Below, one piece after another: positions 16,617 through 25,090 of a stretch of DNA of 64,000 nt. Position 1 is the stretch's first letter. Each line of letters begins with the position of its first letter. A program made the translations under genes and the position numbers. Location of the stretch: contig JBDHLD010000006.1 of the NCBI GenBank assembly GCA_039586035.1, forward strand, positions 1-64,000, given 5' to 3'. The notes below the pieces were generated by a model. The model made no database searches, was not told where the DNA came from, and worked only from the letters and a program-made list of their open reading frames with translations. This DNA is from JBDHHQ01 sp039586035. Lineage in GTDB: Bacteria > Gemmatimonadota > Gemmatimonadetes > Longimicrobiales > Gaopeijiaceae.

Positions 16617-17585
16617 CTAGGCGGATCCGCCGACCTTCGGAAGCGGTGTCACGCGTCGCGCCCGCGCCACCAGCTCGGCGGTATCCGCATCCGTCAAGCC
16701 CAGGGTCCCGAAGCGCTCGATGGCCAGCGAGGCAGCGGCGGTCCCGAAGCACAGGGCGGTCTCCAAAGCGGCCGGATGGAGGGATCGGGCACCCGCGAGA
16801 TACCCGACCACGCCGCCGGCGAAGGCGTCCCCGGCGCCGGTGGGATCTCTGACGGTTCCGCCGGCTGGAGGCGGCACGGACACTGCGCCACCCGGCCCGA
16901 ACGCAAGCGCCCCTTCCGCGCCCATCTTCACGACCACCCAGGTTGGCCCGAGTCTCCGGATGGACTCGGCAGACGCCGGAAGGTCGCCGGGCCCGCCCAG
17001 GGCGCGCGCCTCCGCCTCGTTCAGGAACACCGCCTGGGCCGTGGAGACGAGCCCGCGCAGCTGCTGGGGTCGCTCCTCGATCCAGTGGGACATGGTGTCG
17101 AGGGCGACGAGCGTGGGACCCTTCATCTGGGCCAGGACATGGGCCTGGAGCCCCGGGTCGGTGCTACCGAGGAAGGCCACCTCGGCCCGGGCCGCCTCGG
17201 CGGGCACGACCGGTCGAGCTTCGCCGGCCACCCCACGGTCCGTCCACAGGGTCTCACGGGTCCGAAAGCCTGGAGCGTAGCGTGCCCGCCACCGCATGGT
17301 GGGGCCAGGCTCCTGGCGGACGCCGGACGTGTCCACGTCCCGGTCGTGGAGGGCTTCGAGGCACCACGGTGGAAAGTCCTCGCCGATGACGCCGACCATG
17401 CTGACCGGGGCCAGAAGGGAGGCGGCCAGGGAGAAGTAGAGAGCCGATCCGCCCGGCACATCCTCTCCGGATCCCTCGGAAGTCTCCACGGTGTCGAGCG
17501 CCAGTGTCCCGAAGGCCATGACATGGCCCGCTCGCTCCGGAGCCGAAGGCCGGGGGCCGGCCGCGCCGTCCACGTCGGGCTTCAT
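16617..17585 (-). CDS. PfkB-family sugar/nucleoside kinase
   Basis: A 322-residue ribokinase-family kinase. It shows GSALYFSLAASLLA near the N-terminus (substrate lid region), VVVKMGAEGALAF, and the catalytic anion-hole motif DPTGAGDAFAGG whose Asp is the general base. The fold is intact. PfkB members phosphorylate ribose, fructose derivatives or nucleosides; the overlap with the CNT nucleoside transporter gene (ATGA at 17582-17585) makes nucleoside phosphorylation during salvage the best guess. guaA follows 86 bases downstream. The start at 17585 is fixed by the overlap; the open frame further upstream is antisense-like noise over the transporter. Confidence 0.88.
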   Translation of the reverse strand: MKPDVDGAAGPRPSAPERAGHVMAFGTLALDTVETSEGSGEDVPGGSALYFSLAASLLAPVSMVGVIGEDFPPWCLEALHDRDVDTSGVRQEPGPTMRWRARYAPGFRTRETLWTDRGVAGEARPVVPAEAARAEVAFLGSTDPGLQAHVLAQMKGPTLVALDTMSHWIEERPQQLRGLVSTAQAVFLNEAEARALGGPGDLPASAESIRRLGPTWVVVKMGAEGALAFGPGGAVSVPPPAGGTVRDPTGAGDAFAGGVVGYLAGARSLHPAALETALCFGTAAASLAIERFGTLGLTDADTAELVARARRVTPLPKVGGSA

Positions 17586-19270
17586 ATGAGAATCGCCGCG
17601 ACGGCCGCCGTCATGAGGGCGGCCAGCGCGCCTCCCACCATGGCTTTGAGCCCGAGCTCCGCCAGATCCGTCCTCCGCTCCGGGGCGATCTCCCCGATGC
17701 CCGCGATCTGCATGGCGATGGAGCCGAAGTTGGCGAAGCCGGCCAGCGCGTACGAGGCGATGGTCACCGAGCGGGGGCTCAGCGCACCTTCCGACGACGC
17801 CAGGTCCGCCAGCTGGAGGAACGCCACGAACTCGTTCAGCACCGTCTTCACCCCGATCAGCTGTCCGACCGTGGCGCTCTCTGCCCAGGGAACGCCCACC
17901 ATCCACGCCACCGGTCGGAGCGCCCAGCCCAACATGCCCGAGAGCGTCAGATCGGCGAAGCCGACCCATCCCCCGACGAACCCCACCAACGCGTCCAGGA
18001 GGTGCAGCAGGGCGAGGAAGGCCAGGAGCATGGCCGCTACGCTCATGGCCAGGAGCAACCCCTGGGCCGCACCCCGGGCGGCCGCGTCGATCACGTTGAC
18101 GTCCGTTCGCTCCACGCTCATGGCCAGGGCGCCGGACGTGGAGGGAACCTGAGTCTCCGGCAGCATCAGCTTGGCCACCACCAGCGCCGCCGGGGCCGAC
18201 ATGACCGACGCCGCGATGAGGTGCCCGGCGATGCCCGGGAAGTAGGGCGACAGCATGCCCACGTACGCGGCCAGCGTGCCACCACTCACGGTGGCGAAGC
18301 CGCCGACCAGGAGCGCCATGAGCTCGGACCGGGTCATCCCCGCGATGTAGGGCCGGATGAAGAGGGGCGCCTCCATCAAACCCACGAAGATGTTGCCCGC
18401 CGTGGCCAGGGTCTCGGCGCCGGACGTGCCCATCGTGCGTTGCATGACCCAAGCGGCGGCACTCACCATGCGCTGCATGACGCCCAGGTGGTAGAGCACG
18501 GCCATGAGGGATGAGACGAAGATGATGGTGGAAAGCACGTTGAACGCGAAGAAGGCGCCGGTACGTGCCGTCGTACCGTCGGTCAGCACCGGATCGTTGG
18601 TGCCCGCCACGCCCTCACCCACGGGAACGCTGTTGTAGATGAGGTTGCCGAAGATGAAACGCGCTCCTTCTTCGGAGAAGTCGAGGACTCCGTGAAGCAC
18701 GTGGTCCACGCCCTGGAAGAATCCCTCACCGACGGGTGTTCGGAGGACGAAGAGGGCGAAGCCGAACTGGAGGACGAGCCCCCAGGCCACCACGCGCCAG
18801 GGAACGGGTCGGCGTCCGCCGCCCACGATCCACGCGACGCCTGTCAGAAGCACGAGTCCGAGCAGAGCCCGAAGGCGGGTGCCCCAGAAGCCGGGTCCAG
18901 CCTGCGCCGCGCTCGAGAGACGCGAGTCGGGGTCGAGTCGCGACTGCTGGGTCGGCGTCGGAGCAGGCGATCCCATGTCGAGCGAGGGGATCACGCGCTG
19001 GGGAGACCACGCTGGCGCCGGGACCGTTGGGGGCCCCGTGAGGGAGGCCTCGACCACCGTGGCTTCCAGGGTGGTGGCGGCCGAAAGGAAGGCGATCACA
19101 CCGGTGGTCAGCAGGAGTCCGGCGCTGACTCGACCCCGAGACGAATCCAGGAAGTGGCCTCCGGGTAGTACGATGCGGAAGGGCCGAGCGAGCCGGGACA
19201 GTGGTGACTCGGCCACGAGGCGTCGCTCCGTGGGGCGGACAAAGTGGGATGAAGACCTCGAGAGCGCCAC
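17582..19270 (-). CDS. Concentrative nucleoside transporter (CNT/NupC family)
   Basis: A 562-residue membrane protein of the CNT family. Characteristic segments are SVPVGEG-like loops, GNIFVGLMEAPLFIRPYIAGMTRSE, the glycine-rich GGFATVSGGTLAAYVGM re-entrant region, and GVPWAESATVGQLIGVKTVLNEFVAF near the C-terminus. CNTs import nucleosides with Na+ or H+. The N-terminus is unusual: about 130 residues, including one hydrophobic stretch (AGLLLTTGVIAFLSAATTLEA) and a Pro/Ser-rich linker, come before the first typical helix. The GTG at 19270 is the furthest start; a later one is possible. Coupled by ATGA overlap to the PfkB kinase, so uptake and phosphorylation are likely made together. Confidence 0.9.
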   Translation of the reverse strand: MALSRSSSHFVRPTERRLVAESPLSRLARPFRIVLPGGHFLDSSRGRVSAGLLLTTGVIAFLSAATTLEATVVEASLTGPPTVPAPAWSPQRVIPSLDMGSPAPTPTQQSRLDPDSRLSSAAQAGPGFWGTRLRALLGLVLLTGVAWIVGGGRRPVPWRVVAWGLVLQFGFALFVLRTPVGEGFFQGVDHVLHGVLDFSEEGARFIFGNLIYNSVPVGEGVAGTNDPVLTDGTTARTGAFFAFNVLSTIIFVSSLMAVLYHLGVMQRMVSAAAWVMQRTMGTSGAETLATAGNIFVGLMEAPLFIRPYIAGMTRSELMALLVGGFATVSGGTLAAYVGMLSPYFPGIAGHLIAASVMSAPAALVVAKLMLPETQVPSTSGALAMSVERTDVNVIDAAARGAAQGLLLAMSVAAMLLAFLALLHLLDALVGFVGGWVGFADLTLSGMLGWALRPVAWMVGVPWAESATVGQLIGVKTVLNEFVAFLQLADLASSEGALSPRSVTIASYALAGFANFGSIAMQIAGIGEIAPERRTDLAELGLKAMVGGALAALMTAAVAAILI

Positions 19271-19331
19271 GCTCCGGGGCGATCGGTGGGGCCCCGCTGG
19301 TCGGCGCAGAAACCTGAAGAGAGACGAGCTT

Positions 19332-19490
19332 ATGAGTCAGAAAGGCCTGCTCGCCGAGCTCTGGGCGTTCATGCGGGTTCGGAAGAAATGGTGGTTGGCG
19401 CCGGTCCTGATCGTGCTCGTCCTCGTGGGCGCGCTGCTCGTCTTTGCCCAGACCTCGGCGCTGGCGCCCTTCATCTACACCATCTTCTGA
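19332..19490 (+). CDS. DUF5989 small membrane protein
   Basis: A 52-residue protein with one transmembrane segment. The order is a short N-terminal amphipathic part (LLAELWAFMRVRKKWW), the hydrophobic stretch LAPVLIVLVLVGALLVFAQ and the conserved end SALAPFIYTIF, which is the DUF5989 signature. These proteins often neighbour SxtJ-like genes and glycosylation or envelope genes; function is unknown. Divergent from the nucleoside transporter with only 61 bases between start codons. The ATG at 19332 is preceded by GAAGAGAGACGAG, a fair ribosome site. Confidence 0.88.
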   Translation: MSQKGLLAELWAFMRVRKKWWLAPVLIVLVLVGALLVFAQTSALAPFIYTIF

Positions 19491-19588
19491 CGTGGGAAAA
19501 GCCCTCTCGAGGGGCCCGCCAAGGCCCCCCGCGAACGGGCTCGGGCGCTTCGGCCCACGCGCGTCTTCAGACGGCCGGAGCCGCCCGG

Positions 19589-20257
19589 CTATCTGCCCGT
19601 AGCCTCGCTGACAGGCGTCGCCTCCGCACCATGGTCACCATGGTCGTGCCCGCCGACCGGTGCTCCGAGCCGCACCGCGACCGACCACAGACCGGCGACC
19701 AGGACCCCGAGGGCGAGCAGCCGTCGGGCGCGCAGGGTACCGAGCCCGAACCGCCTGACTCCCACGACGAGCGCCGATAGCACAGGGATCGTACCCGCCC
19801 CGAACGCCAACATGGCGAGAGCCCCCACGCCCGGGTCGGCGGCCGCAACCGGAATGCTCAGCGCCGCGTACACCAGGCCGCACGGCAGCAGCCCGTTGGC
19901 CAGCCCGAAAGCCAGGCGCGACCCGGGACCAGGACGGGCGAGGAGGGCCGTGGCGAGCCTGCCCAGGCCGGGTACGGTGCCACCGGGTTCCGGGACGAGG
20001 CCCGCGAGGACTGCCGAGAACCAGACGATGAGGACACCGGAGATCGCGGCCCCCACCCACCCGGGGCCGGGCACGACCGAGCCCAGAGCCCCGGCCATGG
20101 CGCCAAGAGTAGCGTAGGTGACAAGTCTCCCCAGGTGCCAGGGCGCCGTCTGACGCACGGATCCGCCGCATGCCAAGGCGAAGCCGCCACACATCCCTAC
20201 ACAATGTGGGCTTCCCACGAGCCCGGCCATGGCGGCCGCGACCACGAATCCGATCAT
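19589..20257 (-). CDS. TauE/SafE-family UreH-like membrane protein next to cbb3 genes
   Basis: A 222-residue membrane protein with six hydrophobic segments. It has the two short Cys motifs of the UreH/CcdA-like branch: GSPHCVGMCGGF near residue 15-26 and GLLPCGLVYAAL in the middle, which form pseudo-symmetric half repeats. A His-rich tail (GGHDHGDHGAE) could bind metal. Members of this branch are often found beside cbb3 oxidase genes and are suspected to handle copper or haem for oxidase assembly; that role is inferred from position. It is divergent from ccoN with a 364-base spacer. Confidence 0.85.
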   Translation of the reverse strand: MIGFVVAAAMAGLVGSPHCVGMCGGFALACGGSVRQTAPWHLGRLVTYATLGAMAGALGSVVPGPGWVGAAISGVLIVWFSAVLAGLVPEPGGTVPGLGRLATALLARPGPGSRLAFGLANGLLPCGLVYAALSIPVAAADPGVGALAMLAFGAGTIPVLSALVVGVRRFGLGTLRARRLLALGVLVAGLWSVAVRLGAPVGGHDHGDHGAEATPVSEATGR

Positions 20258-20621
20258 TCAGGCTCCACGTTCGACCTTCACCAGGCACCCCTGGGAGGGG
20301 CAGGCGCGTCTCCTCGGTCGGGGCCTCGGCGGACGCGCCACCGCTCGCCACGAGTCTACACGCGCTGCCGAGCCCGTGTCTGTGGGGTGTCCCCCCACAC
20401 TCCCGCGCCAGCCTTTCCCCACAGAGTCCCCGTCGCACCCAGGCATAGGTTGTTGCGAACCCCGCGGGAAGTCGGGAACTTCCCCGCGGGTCGCCAGACG
20501 CGAATCGGCGCCCTGCTTCGCAGCGGTGGGCACCGTCACGATCGGGCCTGCCCGCCGCCACGTCTCGCCGTCGACCGCCTCCGTAGGCTTGGGGGCGCCG
20601 GCCACTCCTCTCATCGAGCTC
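20258..20621. other. Divergent promoter region between UreH-like gene and ccoN
   Basis: This 364-base spacer has no convincing gene. The ccoN frame stays open through it, but the translation has no CcoN-like sequence and would overlap the opposite gene's start. No clear FNR box (TTGAT-N4-ATCAA) was found. The strong inverted repeat at 20461-20490 is the only obvious structure. Confidence 0.6.
20461..20490. repeat. Strong inverted repeat upstream of ccoN
   Basis: Left arm CCCGCGGGAAGT and right arm ACTTCCCCGCGGG pair over 12 bp with one bulged C, around a 5-base loop. There is no T-run after it. It lies about 130-160 bases before the chosen ccoN start, so it may be a regulator site, an mRNA leader hairpin or a terminator for the upstream opposite-strand direction. 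Confidence 0.6.
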
Positions 20622-22088
20622 ATGGAATACGCCACAGCGCCCTCTCCCGGACCTGCACCCAGCCGCACCTCAACCACCCACTACGACGACGCCATCGTCA
20701 AGATGTTCCTTGGCGCCACCGTCGTCTGGGCCCTCGTCGGGATGCTCGTCGGTGTCATCATCGCGCTCCAGCTGGCGTGGTGGCCGGCGAACATGGGCCT
20801 CCCGTGGACCACGTTCGGCCGGCTCCGCCCCCTTCACACCAACGCGGTCATCTTCGCCTTCGCGGGCAACGTCTGCTTCATGGGGATCTACCACTCCATG
20901 CAGCGACTGCTGAAGACGCGGATGTGGAACGACACGCTGTCGCGGATCCACTTCTGGGGATGGCAGAGCATCATCGTGGCAGCGGCGGTGACGTTGCCGC
21001 TCGGGATGACGCAGGGGAAGGAATACGCGGAGCTGATCTGGCCGATCGACGTGGCGATCACCGTCATATGGGTGGTCTTCGCGGTGAACTTCTTCGGAAC
21101 GATCGCGACGCGAAACGTGAAGCACCTCTACGTGGCGATCTGGTTCTACATGTCGTTCGTCATCACGATCGCCGTGCTTCACATCGTGAACAGCCTGGCG
21201 ATCCCCGCGACCTTCTTCAGGTCGTACCCCATCTACGCCGGCCTCACCGACGGTCTCGTTCAATGGTGGTACGGCCACAATGCGGTGGGGTTCTTCCTTA
21301 CGACGCCCTTCCTGGGCCTCATGTACTACTACCTGCCCAAGGCGGCGGATCGGCCGGTCTTCAGCTACCGGCTCTCCATCATCCACTTCTGGGCACTGGT
21401 CTTCATCTACATCTGGACGGGACCGCATCACCTTCTGTATTCGGCCTTGCCGGAGTGGGCCCAGACCGTCGGGATGGTCTTCAGCGTGGTCTTGATCGCT
21501 CCCTCGTGGGGCGGAATGCTCAACGGCCTGCTGACCCTCCGGGGTGCTTGGGACAAAGTGCGCACCGACCCGGTGCTGAAGTTCATGGTGGTGGCCGTGA
21601 GCTTCTACGGCATGAGTACCTTCGAGGGACCGATGATGGCCATCCGGGCCGTCAACGGACTGGCCCACTACACGAACTGGGTGGTCGGGCATGTCCACTC
21701 CGGCGCGCTGGGCTGGGTGGGGATGATCTCCTTCGCGATCATCTACTGGACGGTCCCGCGTCTTTGGAACCGGCCGCTGTGGAACGCGCGGTGGCCCACG
21801 ACCCACTTCTGGCTGGCCACCATCGGGATCGTGATCTACACGGTCTCGATGTGGGCAGCCGGGCTGATGGAGGGGGTCCAGTGGCGTCAGGTGAACGACG
21901 TCGGGCTGCTGGCCCATCCGGTCTTCCTCGACATCGTCCACCGGCTGGAGCCGTTCTACTGGCTGCGGCTGCTGGGCGGAACCATGTACCTCGTGGGTGC
22001 CATCATGATGGCCGTCAATGTGTGGCGCACCGTTCGCGGACCCGAGACGGCGGCTTCGGCCGGCGCCGTCGAGCCCACCCCGGCGTGA
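20622..22088 (+). CDS. ccoN: cbb3-type cytochrome c oxidase subunit I
   Basis: A 488-residue catalytic subunit. Histidine ligands are all visible: His72 in RPLHTNAVIF for low-spin haem b, His219 in WWYGHNAVGFF and His269/His270 in TGPHHLLYS for CuB, and His357/His359 in GHVHSGALGW for the haem irons. YGMSTFEGP (around 329-337) is the helix that carries the cross-linked Tyr in cbb3 enzymes. It reduces O2 to water with high affinity. The ATG at 20622 gives the usual length; upstream residues in the same frame do not resemble CcoN. First gene of the ccoNOQP-GHIS operon. Confidence 0.95.
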   Translation: MEYATAPSPGPAPSRTSTTHYDDAIVKMFLGATVVWALVGMLVGVIIALQLAWWPANMGLPWTTFGRLRPLHTNAVIFAFAGNVCFMGIYHSMQRLLKTRMWNDTLSRIHFWGWQSIIVAAAVTLPLGMTQGKEYAELIWPIDVAITVIWVVFAVNFFGTIATRNVKHLYVAIWFYMSFVITIAVLHIVNSLAIPATFFRSYPIYAGLTDGLVQWWYGHNAVGFFLTTPFLGLMYYYLPKAADRPVFSYRLSIIHFWALVFIYIWTGPHHLLYSALPEWAQTVGMVFSVVLIAPSWGGMLNGLLTLRGAWDKVRTDPVLKFMVVAVSFYGMSTFEGPMMAIRAVNGLAHYTNWVVGHVHSGALGWVGMISFAIIYWTVPRLWNRPLWNARWPTTHFWLATIGIVIYTVSMWAAGLMEGVQWRQVNDVGLLAHPVFLDIVHRLEPFYWLRLLGGTMYLVGAIMMAVNVWRTVRGPETAASAGAVEPTPA

Positions 22089-22100
22089 GGAGCGCGAGCC

Positions 22101-22829
22101 ATGAGTGAGCAGCAGAAGCCACAGCAGTCGGAAGCGCGGTACGGGCAGCTACACCGCCGGCTCTTCGAGGGACGCGCCGCCGTCTTCACCGTCGCCATGA
22201 CCGTGGCCATCCTCATCGGAGGCATCGTCGAGCTGGTTCCCATGTTCACGACGACCTTCGGTCCGGAGCGGGCGGAGTGGGTAACGCCCTATACGCCGCT
22301 GGAGGTGGCGGGGCGGGACATCTACGTGCGGGAGGGCTGCTACGTGTGCCACTCGCAGATGGTGAGGCCCATGAGGGCCGAGATGCTCCGGTACGGTGAG
22401 TGGACGCGGGCGGCCGAATATATGTACGACCGGCCGTTCCAGTTGGGCTCTCGACGCATCGGCCCCGACGTGCAGCGGATCGGCGGCAAGTACCCCGACG
22501 CATGGCACTACGAGCACATGCGCGACCCCCGCACCACGTCTCCGGGCAGCGTCATGCCGTCCTATCCCTGGCTGATCGACGCACGTATCGACCCGTCCGA
22601 CGTGACGGCTTCGGTGAAGGCGCTGGCCAAGGTCGGCACCCCGTACGAAGGTGATCTCGATCAGATGGTGCCCGACTCGCTGCAGTCACAGGGTCGCCAG
22701 GTGGTGGCCAACCTGGCCACGGCCGGGATCGAGGCCGATTGGGATCAGGAGATCGTTGCGCTCATCGCGTATCTCCAGCGGCTCGGCGTCGAGGGTCGGC
22801 GGCACCTCTCCGAGGGAGGCGGTCGATGA
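22101..22829 (+). CDS. ccoO: cbb3-type oxidase monohaem subunit II
   Basis: A 242-residue membrane-anchored cytochrome c. One N-terminal transmembrane helix (about 26-50) is followed by the haem motif CYVCH (Cys80, Cys83, His84) in the conserved REGCYVCHSQMVRP context, then GPDVQRIGGKYPDAWHYEHMRDPR and a Met-containing SVMPSYPWL that supplies the axial Met. It accepts electrons from CcoP or soluble cytochromes and passes them to CcoN. It starts 12 bases after ccoN and overlaps ccoQ. Confidence 0.95.
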   Translation: MSEQQKPQQSEARYGQLHRRLFEGRAAVFTVAMTVAILIGGIVELVPMFTTTFGPERAEWVTPYTPLEVAGRDIYVREGCYVCHSQMVRPMRAEMLRYGEWTRAAEYMYDRPFQLGSRRIGPDVQRIGGKYPDAWHYEHMRDPRTTSPGSVMPSYPWLIDARIDPSDVTASVKALAKVGTPYEGDLDQMVPDSLQSQGRQVVANLATAGIEADWDQEIVALIAYLQRLGVEGRRHLSEGGGR

Positions 22830-23005
22830 ACCCCCTGATTCAGGAAGCCGCGGCCTCGGTCGAGCTGGGTTGGCTGCTGGGCGTCATGACCGTCGTCTTC
22901 TTCGCGGTCTTCCTCATCTGGTTCTGGGTCGCGTACGCCCCGAAGAACCGGGAGCGTTGGGACGAAGCAGCTCGCATGCCTTTCATGGACGGAGGCGACA
23001 GTTGA
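22826..23005 (+). CDS. ccoQ: Small cbb3 oxidase subunit (CcoQ-like)
   Basis: A 59-residue single-helix protein. Hydrophobic residues about 17-38 (GWLLGVMTVVFFAVFLIWFWVAY) are followed by a short charged tail (APKNRERWDEAARMPF). Size, one helix and position between ccoO and ccoP identify it as CcoQ, which stabilises the oxidase complex. Its ATG overlaps the ccoO stop (ATGA) and its TGA overlaps the ccoP TTG start (TTGA), so translation is coupled on both sides. Confidence 0.9.
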   Translation: MNPLIQEAAASVELGWLLGVMTVVFFAVFLIWFWVAYAPKNRERWDEAARMPFMDGGDS

Positions 23006-23517
23006 GCAAGGACACGAACCGTCGCCTCGGGCACACCGACGAGGCCGACGGCATCGACGAATACGACAACCCCCTTCCGGATTGGTGGTTGGGTCTTTTC
23101 TGGATCACGATCATCTGGGGGATCGGATACGGCCTCCACTACCACTTCATCGGGAACCGATCCCACGAGGGGGCGCTGGCCGCCGAGATGGCCGCGGCCG
23201 AGGTGCGCTGGCCGGCCAGCGCGGTGGAGGACGTGGAGTTCTCCATGACCCCGGAGGCGGTGAGCGCTGGTGAAGAGGTCTACATGACCACGTGCCTCGC
23301 CTGCCACGGCGCCAATCTGGAAGGCGGCATCGGGGCCGCGCTCTCGGACGACGAGTGGGTCCATGGCAGCAGCCCCGAAGAAGTCATGACCACGATCAGT
23401 GAAGGGGTTCTGGAGAAGGGGATGCCGGCGTGGGGCCCGATCCTGGGGCCGGAGAAGGTGAACCAGGTGACCGCCTACATCCTCTCCAGGAACGCCGAGC
23501 TGTCCGGCGGAACCTGA
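23002..23517 (+). CDS. ccoP: cbb3-type oxidase subunit III with a single haem c
   Basis: A 171-residue protein starting at a TTG that overlaps the ccoQ stop. The N-terminus has the CcoP signature (DEADGIDEYDNPLPDWW), then a transmembrane helix with FWITIIWGIGYGLHYHF, then a cytochrome c domain with one haem motif CLACH (Cys98, Cys101, His102) and KGMPAWGPIL supplying the Met ligand. Usual CcoP is about 300 residues with two haems; here the second cytochrome domain is absent and the ORF ends cleanly 3' of one domain. It is a natural short form rather than a broken gene, since the rest of the operon is intact. Confidence 0.93.
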   Translation: MSKDTNRRLGHTDEADGIDEYDNPLPDWWLGLFWITIIWGIGYGLHYHFIGNRSHEGALAAEMAAAEVRWPASAVEDVEFSMTPEAVSAGEEVYMTTCLACHGANLEGGIGAALSDDEWVHGSSPEEVMTTISEGVLEKGMPAWGPILGPEKVNQVTAYILSRNAELSGGT

Positions 23518-23533
23518 AGCAGCGGTGGCGCGA

Positions 23534-23550
23534 GGGGCCAGGTTGGCCCC
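23534..23550. repeat. Hairpin between ccoP and ccoG
   Basis: GGGGCCA and TGGCCCC form a perfect 7-bp stem around GGT in the 102-base gap between ccoP and ccoG. No T-run follows. It may act as an mRNA-processing or stability element that separates levels of the structural (NOQP) and assembly (GHIS) genes. Confidence 0.5.
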
Positions 23551-23619
23551 ACAGGAGCGGCTGGCGATTCGACGAGCTGACGACGCCCGGAGGGACGGGC
23601 TGAGAGGGCGATAGACATC

Positions 23620-24963
23620 ATGTTGGGCTTTTCCCACTCCCGCGAGTGGATCTACCCCCAGTCGATCCGGGGGTACTATCAGCGCATCCGGCGCGTCACC
23701 TTCCTGGCGCTGCACGCCATCCTGTTCCTGGCACCCTGGATCACGGTGTCGGGACACCCCTTGCTCCGGGTCGACCTGCCCACGCGCCGGACCTACCTTT
23801 TCGGCCAGATCTTCACTGCATCCGACACGCTGATTCTCGTTCTGGTGCTCTTCTTCGCGGCGTTCTCGCTGTTCTTCTTCACGTCGCTCTGGGGCCGCCT
23901 GTGGTGCGGCTACGCGTGTCCGCAGACGGTGTTCCTGGAGTCGTGGATCCGGCCGATCGAGCTGTGGATCGAGGGAGACCGGAGCCAGCGGCGCTGGCGG
24001 GACAAGCAGGAGCTGAGCTTCGACCGCGCCTGGCGCAAGGCGGTCAAGTGGAGCCTGTTTCTCGGCGTCGCCTTCCTGCTGGCCATGGCCATGATGAGCG
24101 TGTTTGCCGGCGCCCGCGAGCTGTGGACCGGACAGGCGGGACCGGTGGAGTACGGCCTCGTGGGCTTCTTCACGCTGGTCTGGTTCTGGGACTTCACCTG
24201 GTTCCGGGAGCAGTTCTGCAACTACCTCTGTCCCTACGCCCGATTCCAGAGCGCGCTGACCGACGACGAGACGTTGCAGATCCAGTACTACCCGGACCGG
24301 GGTGAGCCCCGGGGCGGCGGCAGACAGGCGGCTCAGGACGGACGGTGCATCGACTGCAACAAGTGCGTGGTCGTGTGTCCTCAGGGCATCGACATCCGGG
24401 ACGGCTTCCAGCTCGAGTGCATCGGCTGTGCCCGCTGCGTCGACGCTTGCGTCAGCGTCATGGACAAGCTGGGTCACGAAACCCTGGTGGCCTACGGCTC
24501 CATCGCCGAAGCCGACGGGCGTACGGTGAGGCGGCTACGGCCTCGCACGGTGGTCTACGGCGGACTGCTCACCACCATCGCGGCGGCCATGGTGGTCCTG
24601 GTCCTGGGGCGCGTGCCTTTCGAAGCCAGCGTGAATCGAGCTCCCGGAACGCTGTTCACCATCGACGGCGACGGCTTCGTGCGGAATACCTACCTTCTGA
24701 ACATCACCAACAACGCGCCCGACGAAGGGTCCGCTTCGTACGAGGTGAGCGTCGAGGGGCTCGAGGACGCGGAGGTGCTCACGCCGGAGGTCGAGCTCGC
24801 TTCGGAGGAGAGCAGGACACTGCCGCTGATCGTGCGGGTCCCGGCATCCGACGGACTGGAGCGGACCATTCCCGTACGTGTGCGTATCGAAACCGAAGGG
24901 TCGGAGCTGCTGCTCGGAACCACCTTCAAGACGGGAGCCGATGTTGGACGCGCCTCGCCCTGA
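23620..24963 (+). CDS. ccoG: cbb3 oxidase accessory ferredoxin-like membrane protein
   Basis: A 447-residue protein of the CcoG/FixG/RdxA family. It has the N-terminal helix bundle with LWCGYACPQTVFLE and FCNYLCPYARFQ, followed by two [4Fe-4S] motifs, CIDCNKCVVVCP and CIGCARCVDAC, and a C-terminal Ig-like domain (about 330-447) with FVRNTYLLNITNNAPDEG. CcoG is reported to reduce Cu(II) during cbb3 assembly. All cluster cysteines are present. The 3' end overlaps the next small gene by 23 bases. Confidence 0.95.
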   Translation: MLGFSHSREWIYPQSIRGYYQRIRRVTFLALHAILFLAPWITVSGHPLLRVDLPTRRTYLFGQIFTASDTLILVLVLFFAAFSLFFFTSLWGRLWCGYACPQTVFLESWIRPIELWIEGDRSQRRWRDKQELSFDRAWRKAVKWSLFLGVAFLLAMAMMSVFAGARELWTGQAGPVEYGLVGFFTLVWFWDFTWFREQFCNYLCPYARFQSALTDDETLQIQYYPDRGEPRGGGRQAAQDGRCIDCNKCVVVCPQGIDIRDGFQLECIGCARCVDACVSVMDKLGHETLVAYGSIAEADGRTVRRLRPRTVVYGGLLTTIAAAMVVLVLGRVPFEASVNRAPGTLFTIDGDGFVRNTYLLNITNNAPDEGSASYEVSVEGLEDAEVLTPEVELASEESRTLPLIVRVPASDGLERTIPVRVRIETEGSELLLGTTFKTGADVGRASP

Positions 24964-25090
24964 TCTACGCTGGCCCATCGGTATCGCCATCGGTCTCGTC
25001 ATCATGATGGCCGTGAACCTGTGCTTCATCTATGTGGCGGTGAGAGGAGCCGACGAAGTTGTTCCGTCGTACCTCGAAGAAGAGCGCTAA
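24941..25090 (+). CDS. ccoH: Minimal FixH/CcoH-like assembly protein
   Basis: A 49-residue protein with one transmembrane helix: RPDLRWPIGIAIG then LVIMMAVNLCFIYVAVRGA and a short tail VVPSYLEEER. The sequence pattern around the helix (W-P-x-G-I-A, M-A-V-N) resembles the N-terminus of FixH/CcoH, and the tail echoes the DDYY segment after it. The usual protein is 150-180 residues with a periplasmic Ig-like domain, which is missing here. Position between ccoG and ccoI supports the call. It begins inside ccoG and runs into the start of ccoI, so it is translationally coupled to both. Confidence 0.75.
   Translation: MLDAPRPDLRWPIGIAIGLVIMMAVNLCFIYVAVRGADEVVPSYLEEER

Noticed and set aside
20229..20621. 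A ccoN start 131 codons upstream
   Set aside because: The extra residues are Pro/Arg/Ser-rich and unlike CcoN, and that start would lie inside the opposite gene.
22840..24477. Long minus-strand frame opposite ccoQPG
   Set aside because: The plus strand carries unmistakable cbb3 genes with haem and Fe-S motifs; the opposite frame has no recognisable domain.
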